From: Oxalobacteraceae bacterium
GTDB lineage: Bacteria > Pseudomonadota > Gammaproteobacteria > Burkholderiales > Burkholderiaceae_D
Direction: 5' to 3'
Length of the DNA stretch: 64,000 nt
Assembly: GCA_013284265.1 (NCBI GenBank)
Contig: JABTBR010000009.1
Span: 62,001 to 126,000, forward strand
In this document: positions 8,460 to 19,083 of the stretch, piece by piece
How positions within the stretch are numbered: the stretch's first letter is position 1
How the letters are laid out: every line of letters begins with the position of its first letter
Program-made: the position numbers and the translations under genes
Notes under the pieces: model-generated
Seen by the model: the letters and a program-made list of their open reading frames with translations, nothing else
Told to the model about the DNA's origin: nothing
Database searches by the model: none

Positions 8460-8619
8460 CTTCATTTGCTCTGTCTTCCCAGAAATTCTCTCTAAGTCCT
8501 TCATTTTGAATATATAATCATTTTGCTGCGGTTCTATCTGCTGCAAGTGTAAGAATAAAAGCACATTTTACACAGGGGCGTCTCCACTGGCCTCGCCAAA
8601 TGCAAATTCAGAGGAAAAA

Positions 8620-8697
8620 ATGTATACGCACCACCCCTGCGCGAATCAAGGTTGCACCGTTGTTGTAATCGGATTGTGGGCAAGAGTGCTGAATTAG
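8620..8697 (+). CDS. Possible 25-residue leader peptide in the rne leader
   Basis: ATG at 8620 follows GAGG (8611-8614) at five bases and opens a 25-codon frame ending in TAG at 8695-8697. The peptide has a His-His-Pro start and a hydrophobic centre (CTVVVIGLW). It could be a translated upstream ORF that affects ribosome loading on the leader, or chance. Support is only the good ribosome site and the position. Confidence 0.25.
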   Translation: MYTHHPCANQGCTVVVIGLWARVLN

Positions 8698-9077
8698 AAT
8701 GTTTGGATTGTAAGGATAAGTCCGGCAAGCATGGTCAAGAGTCGTGCTTGCTGGTTGATGAAGTTGATAACGCTTGCCGTTTTCGCCAGACCCCAAGCTT
8801 TTTGCAAGCTCATGACGGAAGGCTGAAACAAGCCGTGTGTCGAAGTTGTAATAAATGTAAGCTTGGCCGGGAAAGGCTCATCGACGTTGCTCACCGCCTG
8901 GATTCTCTGCCCCCCGACCATGTCGGGCCGCATGAATGAGTCGCAGGCGCCGTGTGCACTCGGCATGTCGATCGACCTCATGCGCCCAGTTGCGGCCGCA
9001 ACGCCTGCGTTGCTGCGCCGCACATTAGGGCATACCCACCGCAACCATTTTAATTCTCGCGTATATCCCTGTACTGT

Positions 9078-9118
9078 TGCCGCTTGTCAGAAGCGGCATT
9101 GAGATGACCCGTAGGGTC
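9078..9118 (+). other. Tandem hairpins immediately before the rne start
   Basis: TGCCGCTT (9078-9085) and AAGCGGCA (9091-9098) form a perfect eight-base-pair stem with a five-base loop. GACCC (9106-9110) and GGGTC (9114-9118) follow at once. The GGAG ribosome site begins at 9121. The position recalls the hairpins in the E. coli rne leader that RNase E itself cuts or binds; equivalence is inferred. Confidence 0.5.
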
Positions 9119-9132
9119 GCGGAGTTAAAAAA

Positions 9133-12100
9133 ATGAAACGCATGTTGTTTAATGCTACGCAGCAAGAAGAACTGCGCGTGGCGATTGTCGACGGTCAGAA
9201 ATTGATCGACATCGACATCGAAACCGCTGGACGCGAACAGCGTAAATCCAATATCTACAAAGGCGTGATCACCCGCATCGAGCCGTCGCTGGAAGCTTGC
9301 TTCGTCAGCTACGGCGAAGATCGCCACGGTTTCCTGCCATTCAAAGAAGTAGCCCGTACTTATTTCCGTGAAGGCGTCGACGTGCGCAATGCTTCCGTCA
9401 AGGAAGCGCTGCGCGAAGGCCAGGAAATCATGGTCCAGGTCGAAAAGGAAGAGCGCGGCAACAAGGGCGCCGCCCTGACCTCCTTCGTCTCGCTGGCCGG
9501 CCGCTATCTGGTCCTGATGCCAAACAATCCACGCGGCGGCGGTGTATCGCGCCGTGTCGAGGGTGAAGAGCGCCAGGAATTGCGCGAAACCATGGATAAA
9601 TTGGACTTGCCTGCTGGCATGTCCGTGATCGCCCGCACCGCCGGCATCGGCCGCAACGTCGACGAGCTGCAGTGGGACTTGAATTACCTGATGCAACTGT
9701 GGCGCGCAATCGAAGGCGCCGGCAAGTCCGCCTCCGGCGCCTTCCTGATCTACCAGGAATCGTCGCTGGTGATCCGCGCCATCCGCGATTACTTCCAGCC
9801 CGATATCGGCGAGATCCTGATCGATACCGACGACATCTACGAGCAGGCCCATCAGTTCATGAGCCACGTGATGCCCGATATGGTGCACCGTGTCAAACGC
9901 TACAGCGACGACGTGCCGCTGTTCTCGCGTTTCCAGATCGAACACCAGATCGAAACGGCCTACTCGCGTACCGTGCCGCTGCCATCGGGCGGCGCCATCG
10001 TCATCGACCACACCGAAGCGCTGGTGTCGGTGGACGTCAACTCGGCCCGCGCCACCCGCGGTTCCGACATCGAGACGACCGCCTTCAACACCAACTGCGA
10101 AGCGGCCGAAGAAGTGGCCCGCCAGCTGCGCCTGCGCGACTTGGGCGGCCTGATCGTGATCGACTTCATCGACATGGAAGTGGCCAAGAACCAGCGCGAA
10201 GTCGAGCAACGCCTGAAGGACGCGCTGCACCACGACCGCGCCCGCGTTCAGATGGGCAAGATTTCCCGTTTCGGCCTGATGGAACTGTCGCGTCAGCGCC
10301 TGCGTCCTTCGCTGTCCGAAGGCTCCCACGTGACCTGCCCGCGCTGCTCCGGCACCGGCCACATCCGTGACACCGAATCGTCCGCCCTGCAAGTCCTGCG
10401 CATCATCCAGGAAGAGGCGATGAAGGAAAATTCGGCCACCATTCACGTGCAAGTACCGGTCGACGTGGCCGCCTTCCTGCTGAATGAAAAACGCGGCGAA
10501 GTGCTGAAGATCGAAAACCGCCACCGTATCGCCGTGATCCTGATCCCGAACAAGCATCTGGACACGCCGCACTACAAGCTCGAACGCATCAAGCACGACG
10601 ACCCGCGTCTGGAAGACAGCCAGGCCAGTTACACCCTGGCCGAGCAGGCGGAAACCGACATGGCCTACAGCAAGCGCCAGAAGGAAGATGCCAAGCCGCG
10701 CCAGGAAGCCGTCGTCAAGACGATCACCCCGGATCAGCCTGCGCCTATGGTCGAGCGCAAGGTCGCCGACGCGGCCAAGCCTGCGCCAGTGGCCGCCCCT
10801 GTCGTCGCCGAGAAAGGTTTCTTCGCGAAACTGATCAGCTTCTTCAGCGGTACGCCGGAAGCGCCAGCACTGCCGGTGCAGCCGACCATCGTCGTCAAGC
10901 CAGTACCGACCGACCGTGGCGACCGCAATGCCCGTGGCCCGCGTGGCCGCAGCCGTAACGGCAAGCCAGGTGGCCGCGAGCGCGAAGAGCGTGAACCGGG
11001 CGCCGCCCGCCCTGCCCAGGACGACGCCGCCAAGCCGGTCGACGCCGCTGGCCGTCCAGCCCGTCCACCACGTCCGCCGCGCGAGCCACGCGAAGCGCGT
11101 GAAGGCCAGCCAGCCGATGCGGCAGCCCAGCCACGTGAACGCGCGGAACGTCCGCCGCGTCCACCACGCGAGCCGCGTGAGCCGCGTGCCGACAAAGTCA
11201 ACGGCGAGGCCAAAGTGGAAGAACTGGCATTGGCGGCCGTGGCCGTCGATACCGGCGCCGCCCTGGTCGCACCTGCCGCCGGTCCTGTAGGCGAAGCAGT
11301 TGCCGTCGTCAAAGCCGTACCGACCCTGGGTCCGGATGGCGAGGAAATCGAAGCGGGCGAAGGCGACGAGCCACGCCGCCGCCGCCGTCGCGGTGGCCGC
11401 AACCGTAACCGTCGCGACCGTGAAGGTGGCGAAGGCGCGGAAGGCGCAGCAAACGACGAGCAAGGCGAACAGCCGGCAGGCGTCAGCTTCACCGTGGCTC
11501 CGGCCGGCGAGGCAGCTGACAATGCCGCAACTGCCCCTGTTGCCGCGCCGTTTGCCGCTGCGGTAGTTGCTGAAGCCGCTACAAGCGCAGCGCCAGCCGC
11601 TGAAGTTGCAGCCGTTGCAGCCGTTGCTGACGCCGCTCCGGAAGTCAGCGCAGCAGCGCCAGCGGCAGCCGTAGTGGAAGCTGCGCCAGTTGCCCCAGCG
11701 GCAGTCGAGGCAGCAGCAGTTGCCCCAGCAGTTGCCCCAGCGCTTGCCCCGGTAGTTGCTCCAGCAGTTGCGCCGTTTGCCTTCCCGGTCACTCCGGCTG
11801 AGCCAGTCGCTGAAGTCGCCGCTGAAGTACCAGCGCCGCTTGCCGCAGTTGCCGCTCCAGCCGAGCCAGCCGCTGTGGAAGCTGTCGCCGAAGTTGCAGC
11901 CGCTCCCGTCGCCGAAGTCGCCGCCGCAGCGCCAGTCGCTGAAGCAGCCGCTCCAGTGGCGGCGCCGGTCGCAGCGGCACCGGCTCCAGCGCCTGTTGCT
12001 CCGGCACCAGTCGCCGCAGCCCCGGTCGTTGCTCCGGTCGTTGCGCCAGTCGTTGCCCCGGCACCCGTCGCAGCGCCAGTTGCCGCGGCGGTACCGGCAG

Positions 12101-12312
12101 CTGCTCCAGCAGTCGCATCAACCGCGATGGCCGACCTGCAGGCAGTGCTCGGTTCCGCCGGCCTGACGCTGGCAGCCACCGATCCAGCCAAGCTGCGCGC
12201 CGCACAGGAAGCCGCTGCCAAGGCAGTTGCTCCAGCGCGCGTGCCACGCGAACGCAAGCCGCTGCCGCAACAGGCCGATGAGCCGCTGGTGCAGGTCAAC
12301 ACCCGCAACTAA
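9133..12312 (+). CDS. rne: Ribonuclease E
   Basis: 1059-residue endoribonuclease for mRNA decay and rRNA/tRNA processing. The N-terminal catalytic half shows the S1 domain ([22 protein letters not shown]), the RNase E/G core, the DNase I-like Mg site ([14 protein letters not shown]) and the Zn-link (CPRCSGTGH) that joins the dimer. The C-terminal half is a disordered scaffold: Arg/Pro-rich RNA-binding stretches at about 590-770 and then roughly 250 residues that are almost only Ala, Val, Pro and Glu. A short conserved tail follows (DEPLVQVNT). GGAG lies eight bases before the ATG. A strong terminator follows at 12370. Confidence 0.97.
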   Translation: MKRMLFNATQQEELRVAIVDGQKLIDIDIETAGREQRKSNIYKGVITRIEPSLEACFVSYGEDRHGFLPFKEVARTYFREGVDVRNASVKEALREGQEIMVQVEKEERGNKGAALTSFVSLAGRYLVLMPNNPRGGGVSRRVEGEERQELRETMDKLDLPAGMSVIARTAGIGRNVDELQWDLNYLMQLWRAIEGAGKSASGAFLIYQESSLVIRAIRDYFQPDIGEILIDTDDIYEQAHQFMSHVMPDMVHRVKRYSDDVPLFSRFQIEHQIETAYSRTVPLPSGGAIVIDHTEALVSVDVNSARATRGSDIETTAFNTNCEAAEEVARQLRLRDLGGLIVIDFIDMEVAKNQREVEQRLKDALHHDRARVQMGKISRFGLMELSRQRLRPSLSEGSHVTCPRCSGTGHIRDTESSALQVLRIIQEEAMKENSATIHVQVPVDVAAFLLNEKRGEVLKIENRHRIAVILIPNKHLDTPHYKLERIKHDDPRLEDSQASYTLAEQAETDMAYSKRQKEDAKPRQEAVVKTITPDQPAPMVERKVADAAKPAPVAAPVVAEKGFFAKLISFFSGTPEAPALPVQPTIVVKPVPTDRGDRNARGPRGRSRNGKPGGREREEREPGAARPAQDDAAKPVDAAGRPARPPRPPREPREAREGQPADAAAQPRERAERPPRPPREPREPRADKVNGEAKVEELALAAVAVDTGAALVAPAAGPVGEAVAVVKAVPTLGPDGEEIEAGEGDEPRRRRRRGGRNRNRRDREGGEGAEGAANDEQGEQPAGVSFTVAPAGEAADNAATAPVAAPFAAAVVAEAATSAAPAAEVAAVAAVADAAPEVSAAAPAAAVVEAAPVAPAAVEAAAVAPAVAPALAPVVAPAVAPFAFPVTPAEPVAEVAAEVPAPLAAVAAPAEPAAVEAVAEVAAAPVAEVAAAAPVAEAAAPVAAPVAAAPAPAPVAPAPVAAAPVVAPVVAPVVAPAPVAAPVAAAVPAAAPAVASTAMADLQAVLGSAGLTLAATDPAKLRAAQEAAAKAVAPARVPRERKPLPQQADEPLVQVNTRN

Positions 12313-12363
12313 GCATGTCTCGGCGTCACTAAGCCAGCACCCGGCAGCGCCGGGCACTGCGCA

Positions 12364-12396
12364 AAAAAAGGGGAAGCCAGGTGCTTCCCCTTTTTT
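12364..12396 (+). terminator. Intrinsic terminator of rne
   Basis: GGGGAAGC (12370-12377) and GCTTCCCC (12383-12390) form an eight-base-pair stem followed by six T. An A-run before the stem makes it potentially bidirectional. Confidence 0.92.
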
Positions 12397-12449
12397 ATGA
12401 GACTCGCCCTTTCACCCACCCAGCCGCCCGACCAGCCCATAGCGCAACC

Positions 12450-13787
12450 ATGAACCTGTCCCCGCACGAACGCCCCGCGCCCGTCAGCCTCGGCAGCGCC
12501 TTCCGGTATTGGCTGAAACTGGGCTGCATCAGCTTTGGCGGCCCCGCCGGCCAGATTGCCATGATGCACACCGAACTGGTGGAACGGCGCCGCTGGATTT
12601 CCGAGCAGCGCTTCCTGCACGCACTCAATTACTGCATGCTTCTGCCCGGCCCCGAGGCGACCCAGTTAGCTATTTATATAGGCTGGCTGCTGCACCGTAG
12701 CCGTGGCGGCATCCTGGCCGGCGTGCTGTTCGTGCTGCCGTCGCTGGCCGTGCTCAGCCTGCTGTCCTGGATTTATCTGGCCTATGGCAGTGTGCCGGCC
12801 GTCGCCGCCGTACTGTATGGCATCAAGCCCGCCGTGGTCGCCATCGTGCTGGCGGCCGCCTGGCGCATCGGCAAGCGCACCCTGAAAAATCCCACCCTGA
12901 TCGGCATCGCGCTGGCGGCCCTGCTCGCCATCGCCGTGCTGCACCTGCCCTTCCCCGCCATCGTGCTGGCCGCCGCCGTGGCGGGCGCACTGGGCGGGCG
13001 CTACCTGCCCCGCCATTTCCAGCTGGGCGGCCATACCGGCGACGCCAAGGCCAGTTATGGCCCGGCGCTGATCGACGACGACACGCCGACACCCGAGCAT
13101 GCGCGCTTTTCCTGGCCGCGTCTGGCGCGTGTGCTGCTGATCGGCTGCGGCCTCGGCCTGCTGGTCTGGACCGCGCTGGCCGAACTGACGGGCGCTGCCC
13201 AGCCGCTGGCCCAGATGGGCTGGTTCTTCACCAAGGCCGCCCTGATGACCTTTGGCGGCGCCTACGCGGTGCTGCCCTATGTGTACCAGGGTAGCGTCGA
13301 GCATTTCCACTGGCTCACGGCCAGCCAGATGATCGATGGTCTGGCCTTGGGCGAAACCACGCCCGGCCCGCTGATCATGGTGGTCGCCTTCGTCGGCTAT
13401 GTCGGCGGCTGGACCCATGACGTGCTGGGCGGCAATCTGGCCCTGGCCGGTCTGGCCGGCGCCAGCGTGGCGACCTTCTTCACCTTTTTACCCTCCTTCA
13501 TCTTTATCCTGGCCGGCGGCCCGCTGGTGGAAGCGACCCGCGACAATCTGCGCATGACGGCGCCGCTGACGGCCATTTCGGCCGCCGTGGTCGGCGTCAT
13601 CGTCAGCCTGGCGCTGTTCTTTGGCCAGCATGTGTTCTGGCAGGAAGCCCCGCAGGGACATTGGGATGTCGGCGCCATCGCCATCAGCGCGGCCGCCAGC
13701 ATCGCCCTGCTGCGCTACCAGGCCGGCACCATCAAGTTGATACTGGCCTGTGCCCTGGCTGGCCTCGTGCTATCGTATCTCTCTTAG
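12450..13787 (+). CDS. chrA: Chromate efflux transporter ChrA
   Basis: 445-residue CHR-family membrane transporter that exports chromate. Two homologous CHR halves are visible, each with the FGG signature: KLGCISFGGPAGQIAMMH near the N-terminus, and ALMTFGGAYAVLPYVYQG in the middle, followed by GLALGETTPGPLIM. About ten hydrophobic segments. I start at the ATG at 12450 because the frame upstream runs through the rne terminator. It stands between rne and moaA with no chrB regulator, so it may be a constitutive or sulfate-related homologue. Function in chromate resistance is by family only. Confidence 0.9.
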   Translation: MNLSPHERPAPVSLGSAFRYWLKLGCISFGGPAGQIAMMHTELVERRRWISEQRFLHALNYCMLLPGPEATQLAIYIGWLLHRSRGGILAGVLFVLPSLAVLSLLSWIYLAYGSVPAVAAVLYGIKPAVVAIVLAAAWRIGKRTLKNPTLIGIALAALLAIAVLHLPFPAIVLAAAVAGALGGRYLPRHFQLGGHTGDAKASYGPALIDDDTPTPEHARFSWPRLARVLLIGCGLGLLVWTALAELTGAAQPLAQMGWFFTKAALMTFGGAYAVLPYVYQGSVEHFHWLTASQMIDGLALGETTPGPLIMVVAFVGYVGGWTHDVLGGNLALAGLAGASVATFFTFLPSFIFILAGGPLVEATRDNLRMTAPLTAISAAVVGVIVSLALFFGQHVFWQEAPQGHWDVGAIAISAAASIALLRYQAGTIKLILACALAGLVLSYLS

Positions 13788-13840
13788 TGGCTACTTTAAG
13801 CAGTCGCTTCAATTAACACCAAAGCAATATTGCGAAATCC

Positions 13841-14950
13841 ATGGCTGAAAAAATCATCATCGTGCCGGACCGCCGCACTGCGGCACCGGCCATTCCCACG
13901 CCGCTGGAACTAGCGACCGGCCGTGTAACGGATCAGCTTGCCCGACCGCTGCACGACTTGCGCATCTCGATCACCGACCGCTGCAATTTCCGCTGCGTCT
14001 ATTGCATGCCCAAGGAAGTGTTCGACAAGGACTATAACTACCTGCCGCACAGCTCGCTGCTGACTTTCGAGGAAATCACCCGCATCGCCCGCCTCTTCAT
14101 CGCCCATGGCGTGGAGAAAATCCGCCTGACCGGCGGCGAGCCGCTGCTGCGCAAGAACATCGAAAAGCTGATCGGCATGCTCAGCGCGCTCAAGACCAAC
14201 AGCGGCAAGCCGCTCGACCTGACCCTGACCACCAACGCCGCCCTGCTGGCCAGGAAGGCCCAGTCGCTGCGCGACGCCGGCCTGCAGCGCGTGACGGTCT
14301 CGCTCGACGCGCTCGACGACGCCATCTTCAAGCAGATGAACGATGTCGACTTCGCCGTCGACGACGTGCTCAAGGGCATCGACATCGCCCACCAGGTCGG
14401 CCTCGGCCCGATCAAGATCAATATGGTGGTCAAGGGCGGCATGAACGACCAGCAAATCCTGCCGATGGCACGCCACTTCAAGAACACGCCCTACATCCTG
14501 CGCTTCATCGAATACATGGACGTGGGCGCTTCCAACGGCTGGAACCTGGACGAAGTGATACCGTCGAGCGAAGTGGTGCGCCGCATAGCCGCCGAGCTGC
14601 CGCTGGAAGCGGTGGCCGCCAACTACACCGGCGAGACCGCCACCCGCTACCGCTATGTGGACGGCAGCGGCGAGATCGGCCTGATCTCCAGCGTCTCGCA
14701 TGCCTTCTGCGGCGACTGCACCCGCGCGCGCCTGTCCACCGAGGGCAAGCTCTACACCTGCCTGTTCGCCCATAGCGGCCACGACCTGCGCGCCCTGCTG
14801 CGCAAGGGCCACAGCGACGCCGAACTGTCGACCTTCGTGGCCCACCTGTGGCGCGCCCGCGGCGACCGCTATTCGGAGCTGCGCACCATCAACACCAGCG
14901 GCATCGACAAAGACCGCAAAAAGGTCGAGATGTCCTATATCGGAGGATAG
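13841..14950 (+). CDS. moaA: GTP 3',8-cyclase MoaA (molybdenum cofactor step 1)
   Basis: Radical-SAM enzyme that converts GTP to 3',8-cyclo-7,8-dihydro-GTP, the first step to molybdopterin. The SAM cluster Cys are C48, C52 and C55 ([10 protein letters not shown]); the C-terminal cluster ligands are in [13 protein letters not shown] and YTCLF. The protein ends in the essential Gly-Gly (SYIGG). Length 369 is normal with a short N-terminal extension. The mobA-moeA fusion begins two bases after the stop, its ribosome site lying within the end of moaA, so the two form an operon for cofactor synthesis and GMP attachment. Confidence 0.97.
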   Translation: MAEKIIIVPDRRTAAPAIPTPLELATGRVTDQLARPLHDLRISITDRCNFRCVYCMPKEVFDKDYNYLPHSSLLTFEEITRIARLFIAHGVEKIRLTGGEPLLRKNIEKLIGMLSALKTNSGKPLDLTLTTNAALLARKAQSLRDAGLQRVTVSLDALDDAIFKQMNDVDFAVDDVLKGIDIAHQVGLGPIKINMVVKGGMNDQQILPMARHFKNTPYILRFIEYMDVGASNGWNLDEVIPSSEVVRRIAAELPLEAVAANYTGETATRYRYVDGSGEIGLISSVSHAFCGDCTRARLSTEGKLYTCLFAHSGHDLRALLRKGHSDAELSTFVAHLWRARGDRYSELRTINTSGIDKDRKKVEMSYIGG

Positions 14951-14952
14951 TT

Positions 14953-16845
14953 TTGCCAGACACCAGCACAATCAGCGGCCTGATCCTTGCCGGCGGCCGC
15001 GGCAGCCGCATGGGCCGCGTCGACAAAGGCCTGCAGCCGTTTCGCGGCGCCACCCTCGCGGCCCATGTGCTGCGCCGCCTCGCACCCCAGGTCGGCGCCG
15101 TGCTGATCAACGCCAACCGCAACCTGCCCGCCTATGAGGCGCTCGGCTGCCCCGTGCTGGCCGACGAGCTGGGCGGCTACGAAGGTCCGCTGGCCGGCCT
15201 GCAAACCGGGCTAAGCCATTGCAGTACCGCCCTGCTGGCCACCGCGCCCTGCGATTCGCCCTTCCTGCCGGACAATCTGGTGGCGCGCCTGCATCAGGCC
15301 CTGCTGGAACAGCAGGCCGACCTGGCCGTCGCCGTGACCGAAGAGGCCGATGAAGCGGGCGTAGTCCGGCGCCAGCGCCACCCCGTCTTCAGCCTGCTCA
15401 AGACCGGCTTGCTGCCCCAGCTGAGCGCCTATCTGGCCAGCGGTGCGCGGCGCATGGACGGCTGGTATGGCAATATCAAGGTCGCCGAAGTGCTGTTCGA
15501 CGACGCCAACGCCTTCCGCAACATCAATACCCTGGACGAACTGCAGCGCTTCGAGCGCGGCCAGGACGCCCCCACCCTGGCCGCCGCCCAGAGCTGCCTG
15601 GCCAGCCACGATCCCGAGGCGCTGCCGGTGCGCCAGGTGCAGCGCGTCATCGACGCCTTCATCGCGCCCATCCAGTCCTGCGAACAGGTGGCGCTGCGCG
15701 CCGCGCTCGACCGCGTGCTGGCGGCCGACATCATCTCCCCCATCAGCGTGCCGGCCCACGACAATTCGGCCATGGACGGCTACGCCCTGCGCGGCGCCGA
15801 CCTGCCCGCCGATGCGCCGCGCGCCTTCAGCGTGGTCGGCAGCGCCTACGCGGGCCGCCCCAGCGACGTGAGCGTGGGCGCCGGCGAATGCGTGCGCATC
15901 ATGACTGGCGGCGTGATGCCGGACGGCTGCGACACCGTGCTGCCGCAGGAACTGGCCGCCGCGATCGACGGCAACACAGTCACCATCGCGCCCGGCGTGA
16001 TCCGCGCCGGCGACAACCGCCGCCTGAAGGGCGAAGACCTGATGGCCGGCAGCCCGGCGCTGGCCAAGGGCCGCATCGTGCGTCCGGCCGACCTGGGCCT
16101 GATCGCCTCGCTGGGACTGGCCGAAGTGCCGGTGCAGCGCCGCCTGCGGGTGGCCTTCTTTTCCACCGGCGACGAGCTGCGCTCGATCGGCGAGCCGCTG
16201 GCCGCCGGCTGCGTCTACGACAGCAACCGCTACACCCTGTACGGCATGCTGCTGCGGCTGGGCTGCGACGTGATCGACATGGGCATCGTCAAGGATGATC
16301 CGGTGGCGCTGGAAGCGGCGCTGCGCAGCGCCTGCGACAACGCCGACGCCATCGTCACCTCCGGCGGCGTCTCGGTCGGCGCGGCCGACTACACGCGCCA
16401 GATCATGGGCGCCATGGGCGAGGTCGCGTTCTGGAAGATCGGCATGCGCCCGGGGCGGCCGCTGGCCTTCGGCAAGATCGCCTCGAACGGGCGCAGCGCC
16501 TATCTGTTCGGCCTGCCCGGCAATCCGGTGGCCGTGATGGTGTCGTTCTACTTCTTCGCGCGCAATGCCCTGCTGCGCATGATGGGCGCCGACGCGCCGC
16601 TGCCGCTGCTGCGCGCGCGCTCGCAAGGCGCGCTGCGCAAGAAGCCGGGGCGCACCGAATTCCAGCGCGGCATACTCAGCACCAATGCCGAAGGCAATCC
16701 CCAGGTCTGCATCACCGGCGCGCAAGGCTCGGGCATTTTGCGCTCGATGTCGCAGGCCAACTGCATGGTGCTGCTGCACGAGGAACAAGGCAGCGTGGCC
16801 GCCGGCGACCTGGTCGACGTGATCCCGTTTGAGGGCCTGATTTAA
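14953..16845 (+). CDS. MobA-MoeA fusion: Mo-cofactor guanylyltransferase plus molybdopterin molybdotransferase
   Basis: One open frame of about 630 residues joins two enzymes. Residues about 1-195 are MobA, which adds GMP to molybdopterin: GLILAGGRGSRMG nucleotide loop, VDKGL and ATAPCDSPFLP. Residues about 215-630 are MoeA, which inserts molybdate into adenylated molybdopterin: VPAHDNSAMDGYA, GAGECVRIMTGG, FFSTGDEL, VTSGGVSVGAADY and LPGNPVAV. There is no Met at the seam, so the MoeA half has no start of its own. The start is TTG at 14953, eight bases after GGAGG; the frame remains open upstream to 14848 but that part overlaps moaA and is not conserved. Confidence 0.9.
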   Translation: MPDTSTISGLILAGGRGSRMGRVDKGLQPFRGATLAAHVLRRLAPQVGAVLINANRNLPAYEALGCPVLADELGGYEGPLAGLQTGLSHCSTALLATAPCDSPFLPDNLVARLHQALLEQQADLAVAVTEEADEAGVVRRQRHPVFSLLKTGLLPQLSAYLASGARRMDGWYGNIKVAEVLFDDANAFRNINTLDELQRFERGQDAPTLAAAQSCLASHDPEALPVRQVQRVIDAFIAPIQSCEQVALRAALDRVLAADIISPISVPAHDNSAMDGYALRGADLPADAPRAFSVVGSAYAGRPSDVSVGAGECVRIMTGGVMPDGCDTVLPQELAAAIDGNTVTIAPGVIRAGDNRRLKGEDLMAGSPALAKGRIVRPADLGLIASLGLAEVPVQRRLRVAFFSTGDELRSIGEPLAAGCVYDSNRYTLYGMLLRLGCDVIDMGIVKDDPVALEAALRSACDNADAIVTSGGVSVGAADYTRQIMGAMGEVAFWKIGMRPGRPLAFGKIASNGRSAYLFGLPGNPVAVMVSFYFFARNALLRMMGADAPLPLLRARSQGALRKKPGRTEFQRGILSTNAEGNPQVCITGAQGSGILRSMSQANCMVLLHEEQGSVAAGDLVDVIPFEGLI

Positions 16846-16880
16846 ACGCGACGGTAAAGGGCCGGCGACTCCAATTAAAA

Positions 16881-16939
16881 CCCACGGCACAAATCTGGGG
16901 TCTGACCCGGCGGGTCAGACCCCGGCTCTTTGCCGTGGG
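16881..16939. repeat. Double-palindrome repeat, copy 1
   Basis: Outer arms CCCACGGC and GCCGTGGG enclose an inner perfect palindrome with 13-base arms GGGGTCTGACCCG / CGGGTCAGACCCC (16897-16923) and one centre base. The unpaired sides differ (about CACAAATCT and GGCTCTTT). A-runs and T/A-runs lie outside. It sits between the converging mobA-moeA and CoA-transferase genes, where it may end transcription from both sides. The same element recurs at five other places in the window. Confidence 0.9.
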
Positions 16940-16995
16940 TTCTAAAAACGGCGGCGGCACCTTGAAGTCAGCAGAGCGCCAGCGGCGCCTTGGCA

Positions 16996-18987
16996 TCAGG
17001 GCTGCCCCAGGCGCGACAAGGCCTGCGCCGCATCGGCAAACAGCGCCGGATCTTTTTCGATCTTGCGGAAGGCCAGCCCCAGGCAGGCGCGCATGAAGGT
17101 GCTGTGCGCATAGCGCGTGACCTTGCTGTAATAGCGCTCGCTCAAACCGGTCACCATGGCCACGTAATCGTCCATCAAATCCGGCGCGATCGAAAAATTA
17201 TCGTAGTTGATCACCGCCGCCACCTTGTGCCCCACCGGCTCGAGCAGCGCCACCACCCGCGCGCGGATCGCGTCGATAGTGGCCTGGTCGGCCACCTCGA
17301 AGCCCTCGAAATTGACGAACAGGCGGTCGCCGAGCACGTCATAGATCAGGCGCTGCTCCAAAGGCTGGGTCAGGAAGTCGGCACGCCAGCCCATCGCCGC
17401 CGGATCGAAGATGCGCGCATCCATCGTCTTCAGCCCGGGACTGATGGCCGGCTTGAAATCCATCCGCGCCAGAATATCGCGCTCGACATCGATGCCCGGC
17501 GCCACCTCGATCAGCTCCAGCCCGCCCGGCACCAGCCGGAACACGCAGCGCTCGGTAACGAACAGCGCCTGCTGGCCCCGTTTGGCCGCATATTCGCCGC
17601 TGTAGGTGCGCTGCTCGACCGCCTCGATGAATTTGCGTGCATCGCCCTCGCGCACAATGCACAACCGACCGCCCCGCACTTCCACCTGCAGACCGCACGC
17701 CATGAAGGTGCCGACAAACACCACCTTGCGCGCGTTCTGGCTGATATTGATGAAGCCGCCCGCCCCGGCCAGCCGGGTGCCGAATTTGCTGACGTTCAGA
17801 TTGCCATGGCGGTCGGCCTGGGCCAGACCGAGGAAGGCCACGTCGAGTCCGCCGCCATCGTAAAAGTCGAACTGGTAGGGCTGGTCCAGGATCGCGTCCG
17901 CATTGGTGGCGGCGCCAAAGTTCAGGCCGCCGGCGGGAATGCCACCGATGGCGCCGGCCTCGGTGGTCAGGGTCAGCAGGTCCAGCAGTTTTTCCTCGGC
18001 CGCCACCGCCGCCACGCCCTCGGGCATGCCGATGCCCAGATTGACTACGCTGTTGGGCCGCAGCTCCATCAGCGCGCGCCGCGCGATGATCTTGCGCTCG
18101 TTCAGCGCCATCGGCGCCAGCGAGGACAGCGGCACCCGCAGCTCGCCGGCGAAGGCCGCGCTATACGGCTGGGCAAAGGTCTGCTGATGATACTGGGGCT
18201 GCTCGGCGACGACCACGCAATCGACCAGGATGCCGGGAATTTTGACCTGGCGCGGATTGAGCGTGCCGCGCTCGGCGATGCGCTCGACCTGCACGATGAC
18301 GATGCCGCCCGAGTTGTGCGCGGCCATCGCGATGGCCAGCGCTTCCAGGGTCAGCGCCTCGCGCTCCATGGTCACATTGCCGTTGGCGTCGGCCGTGGTG
18401 CCGCGGATGATGCCGACGTGGATGGGCTGGGTCTTGTAGAACAGGTGTTCGCCGCCGCCCAGCGTGGTCAGCTCCACCAGGTCCTCGGTGGTGCGGGCGT
18501 TGACCTTGCCGCCGCCGTGGCGCGGGTCGACGAAGGTGCCCAGGCCCACATGGGTCAGCAGGCCGGGCTTGCCGGCCGCCGTGTCGCGGAACAGCTGGCT
18601 GATGACGCCCTGCGGCAGGTTATAGGCTTCGATCTGGTTGCTGGTGGCCAGCTGCTGCAGCCTGGGCACCAGGCCCCAGTGGCCGCCGATCACCCGCTTG
18701 AGCAGGCCGGCGTGGGCCAGATGGTTCAGGCCGCGCTCCTTGCCGTCGCCCTGCCCGGCCGCGTACACCAGGGTCAGATTGCAGGGATGGCCACCGCCCT
18801 CGGGCGCCAGATAGCGCTGCTCCAGCGCCACCGCGATATTCTCGGCAAAGCCGACGCCGACGAAGCCGCCGGTGGCGATGGTGTCGCCGTCGCGGATCAG
18901 GCCGACCGCGTCGGCCGCGCTGACGATCTTGTTGCGTTCGATGGCGGGCAGGCCGCTGTTGGCAAAATCGAGGCTACGACTGGGCAT
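16996..18987 (-). CDS. Acyl-CoA:acetate/3-ketoacid CoA-transferase, fused subunits with C-terminal extension
   Basis: 663-residue CoA-transferase family I enzyme, alpha and beta halves in one chain. The alpha half has [17 protein letters not shown]; the beta half carries the catalytic Glu (about residue 343) in [10 protein letters not shown] and the GGFINIS motif. It moves CoA between short-chain carboxylates. Related YdiF/propionate CoA-transferases are about 530 residues, so roughly 120 extra C-terminal residues (from about [17 protein letters not shown]) form an additional domain I do not recognise. The start ATG at 18987 has GGAG eight bases upstream; an upstream GTG at 18999 is less likely. 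rmuC follows upstream on the same strand, about 100 bases away. Confidence 0.85.
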   Translation of the reverse strand: MPSRSLDFANSGLPAIERNKIVSAADAVGLIRDGDTIATGGFVGVGFAENIAVALEQRYLAPEGGGHPCNLTLVYAAGQGDGKERGLNHLAHAGLLKRVIGGHWGLVPRLQQLATSNQIEAYNLPQGVISQLFRDTAAGKPGLLTHVGLGTFVDPRHGGGKVNARTTEDLVELTTLGGGEHLFYKTQPIHVGIIRGTTADANGNVTMEREALTLEALAIAMAAHNSGGIVIVQVERIAERGTLNPRQVKIPGILVDCVVVAEQPQYHQQTFAQPYSAAFAGELRVPLSSLAPMALNERKIIARRALMELRPNSVVNLGIGMPEGVAAVAAEEKLLDLLTLTTEAGAIGGIPAGGLNFGAATNADAILDQPYQFDFYDGGGLDVAFLGLAQADRHGNLNVSKFGTRLAGAGGFINISQNARKVVFVGTFMACGLQVEVRGGRLCIVREGDARKFIEAVEQRTYSGEYAAKRGQQALFVTERCVFRLVPGGLELIEVAPGIDVERDILARMDFKPAISPGLKTMDARIFDPAAMGWRADFLTQPLEQRLIYDVLGDRLFVNFEGFEVADQATIDAIRARVVALLEPVGHKVAAVINYDNFSIAPDLMDDYVAMVTGLSERYYSKVTRYAHSTFMRACLGLAFRKIEKDPALFADAAQALSRLGQP

Positions 18988-19083
18988 GCTGGTCTCCACA
19001 AATGCGGGCCGGGCTGCCGCTGGCGCCTGGTCTCCTGTTTGCCGGCCGCTTGCCGGAAGGGTTCCGGACGCGCCGATCCGCTG

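Larger units (their letters stand above)
8565..9132 (+). other. Divergent rluC-rne intergenic region; long rne leader
   Basis: 568 bases without a substantial gene. It is lower in GC than the flanking coding DNA and most of it should be the untranslated leader of rne. In E. coli the rne leader is long and structured and mediates feedback by RNase E on its own mRNA; a similar role here is inference. It contains a possible 25-codon leader ORF at 8620-8697 and two hairpins next to the rne start. I see no convincing -35/-10 pair on the plus strand. Confidence 0.6.

Noticed and set aside
10734..12308. 524-codon minus-strand frame opposite the 3' half of rne, rich in Ala, Thr and Gly
   Set aside because: Arises because the sense strand encodes Ala/Val/Pro/Arg repeats with few possible reverse stops; low complexity throughout.
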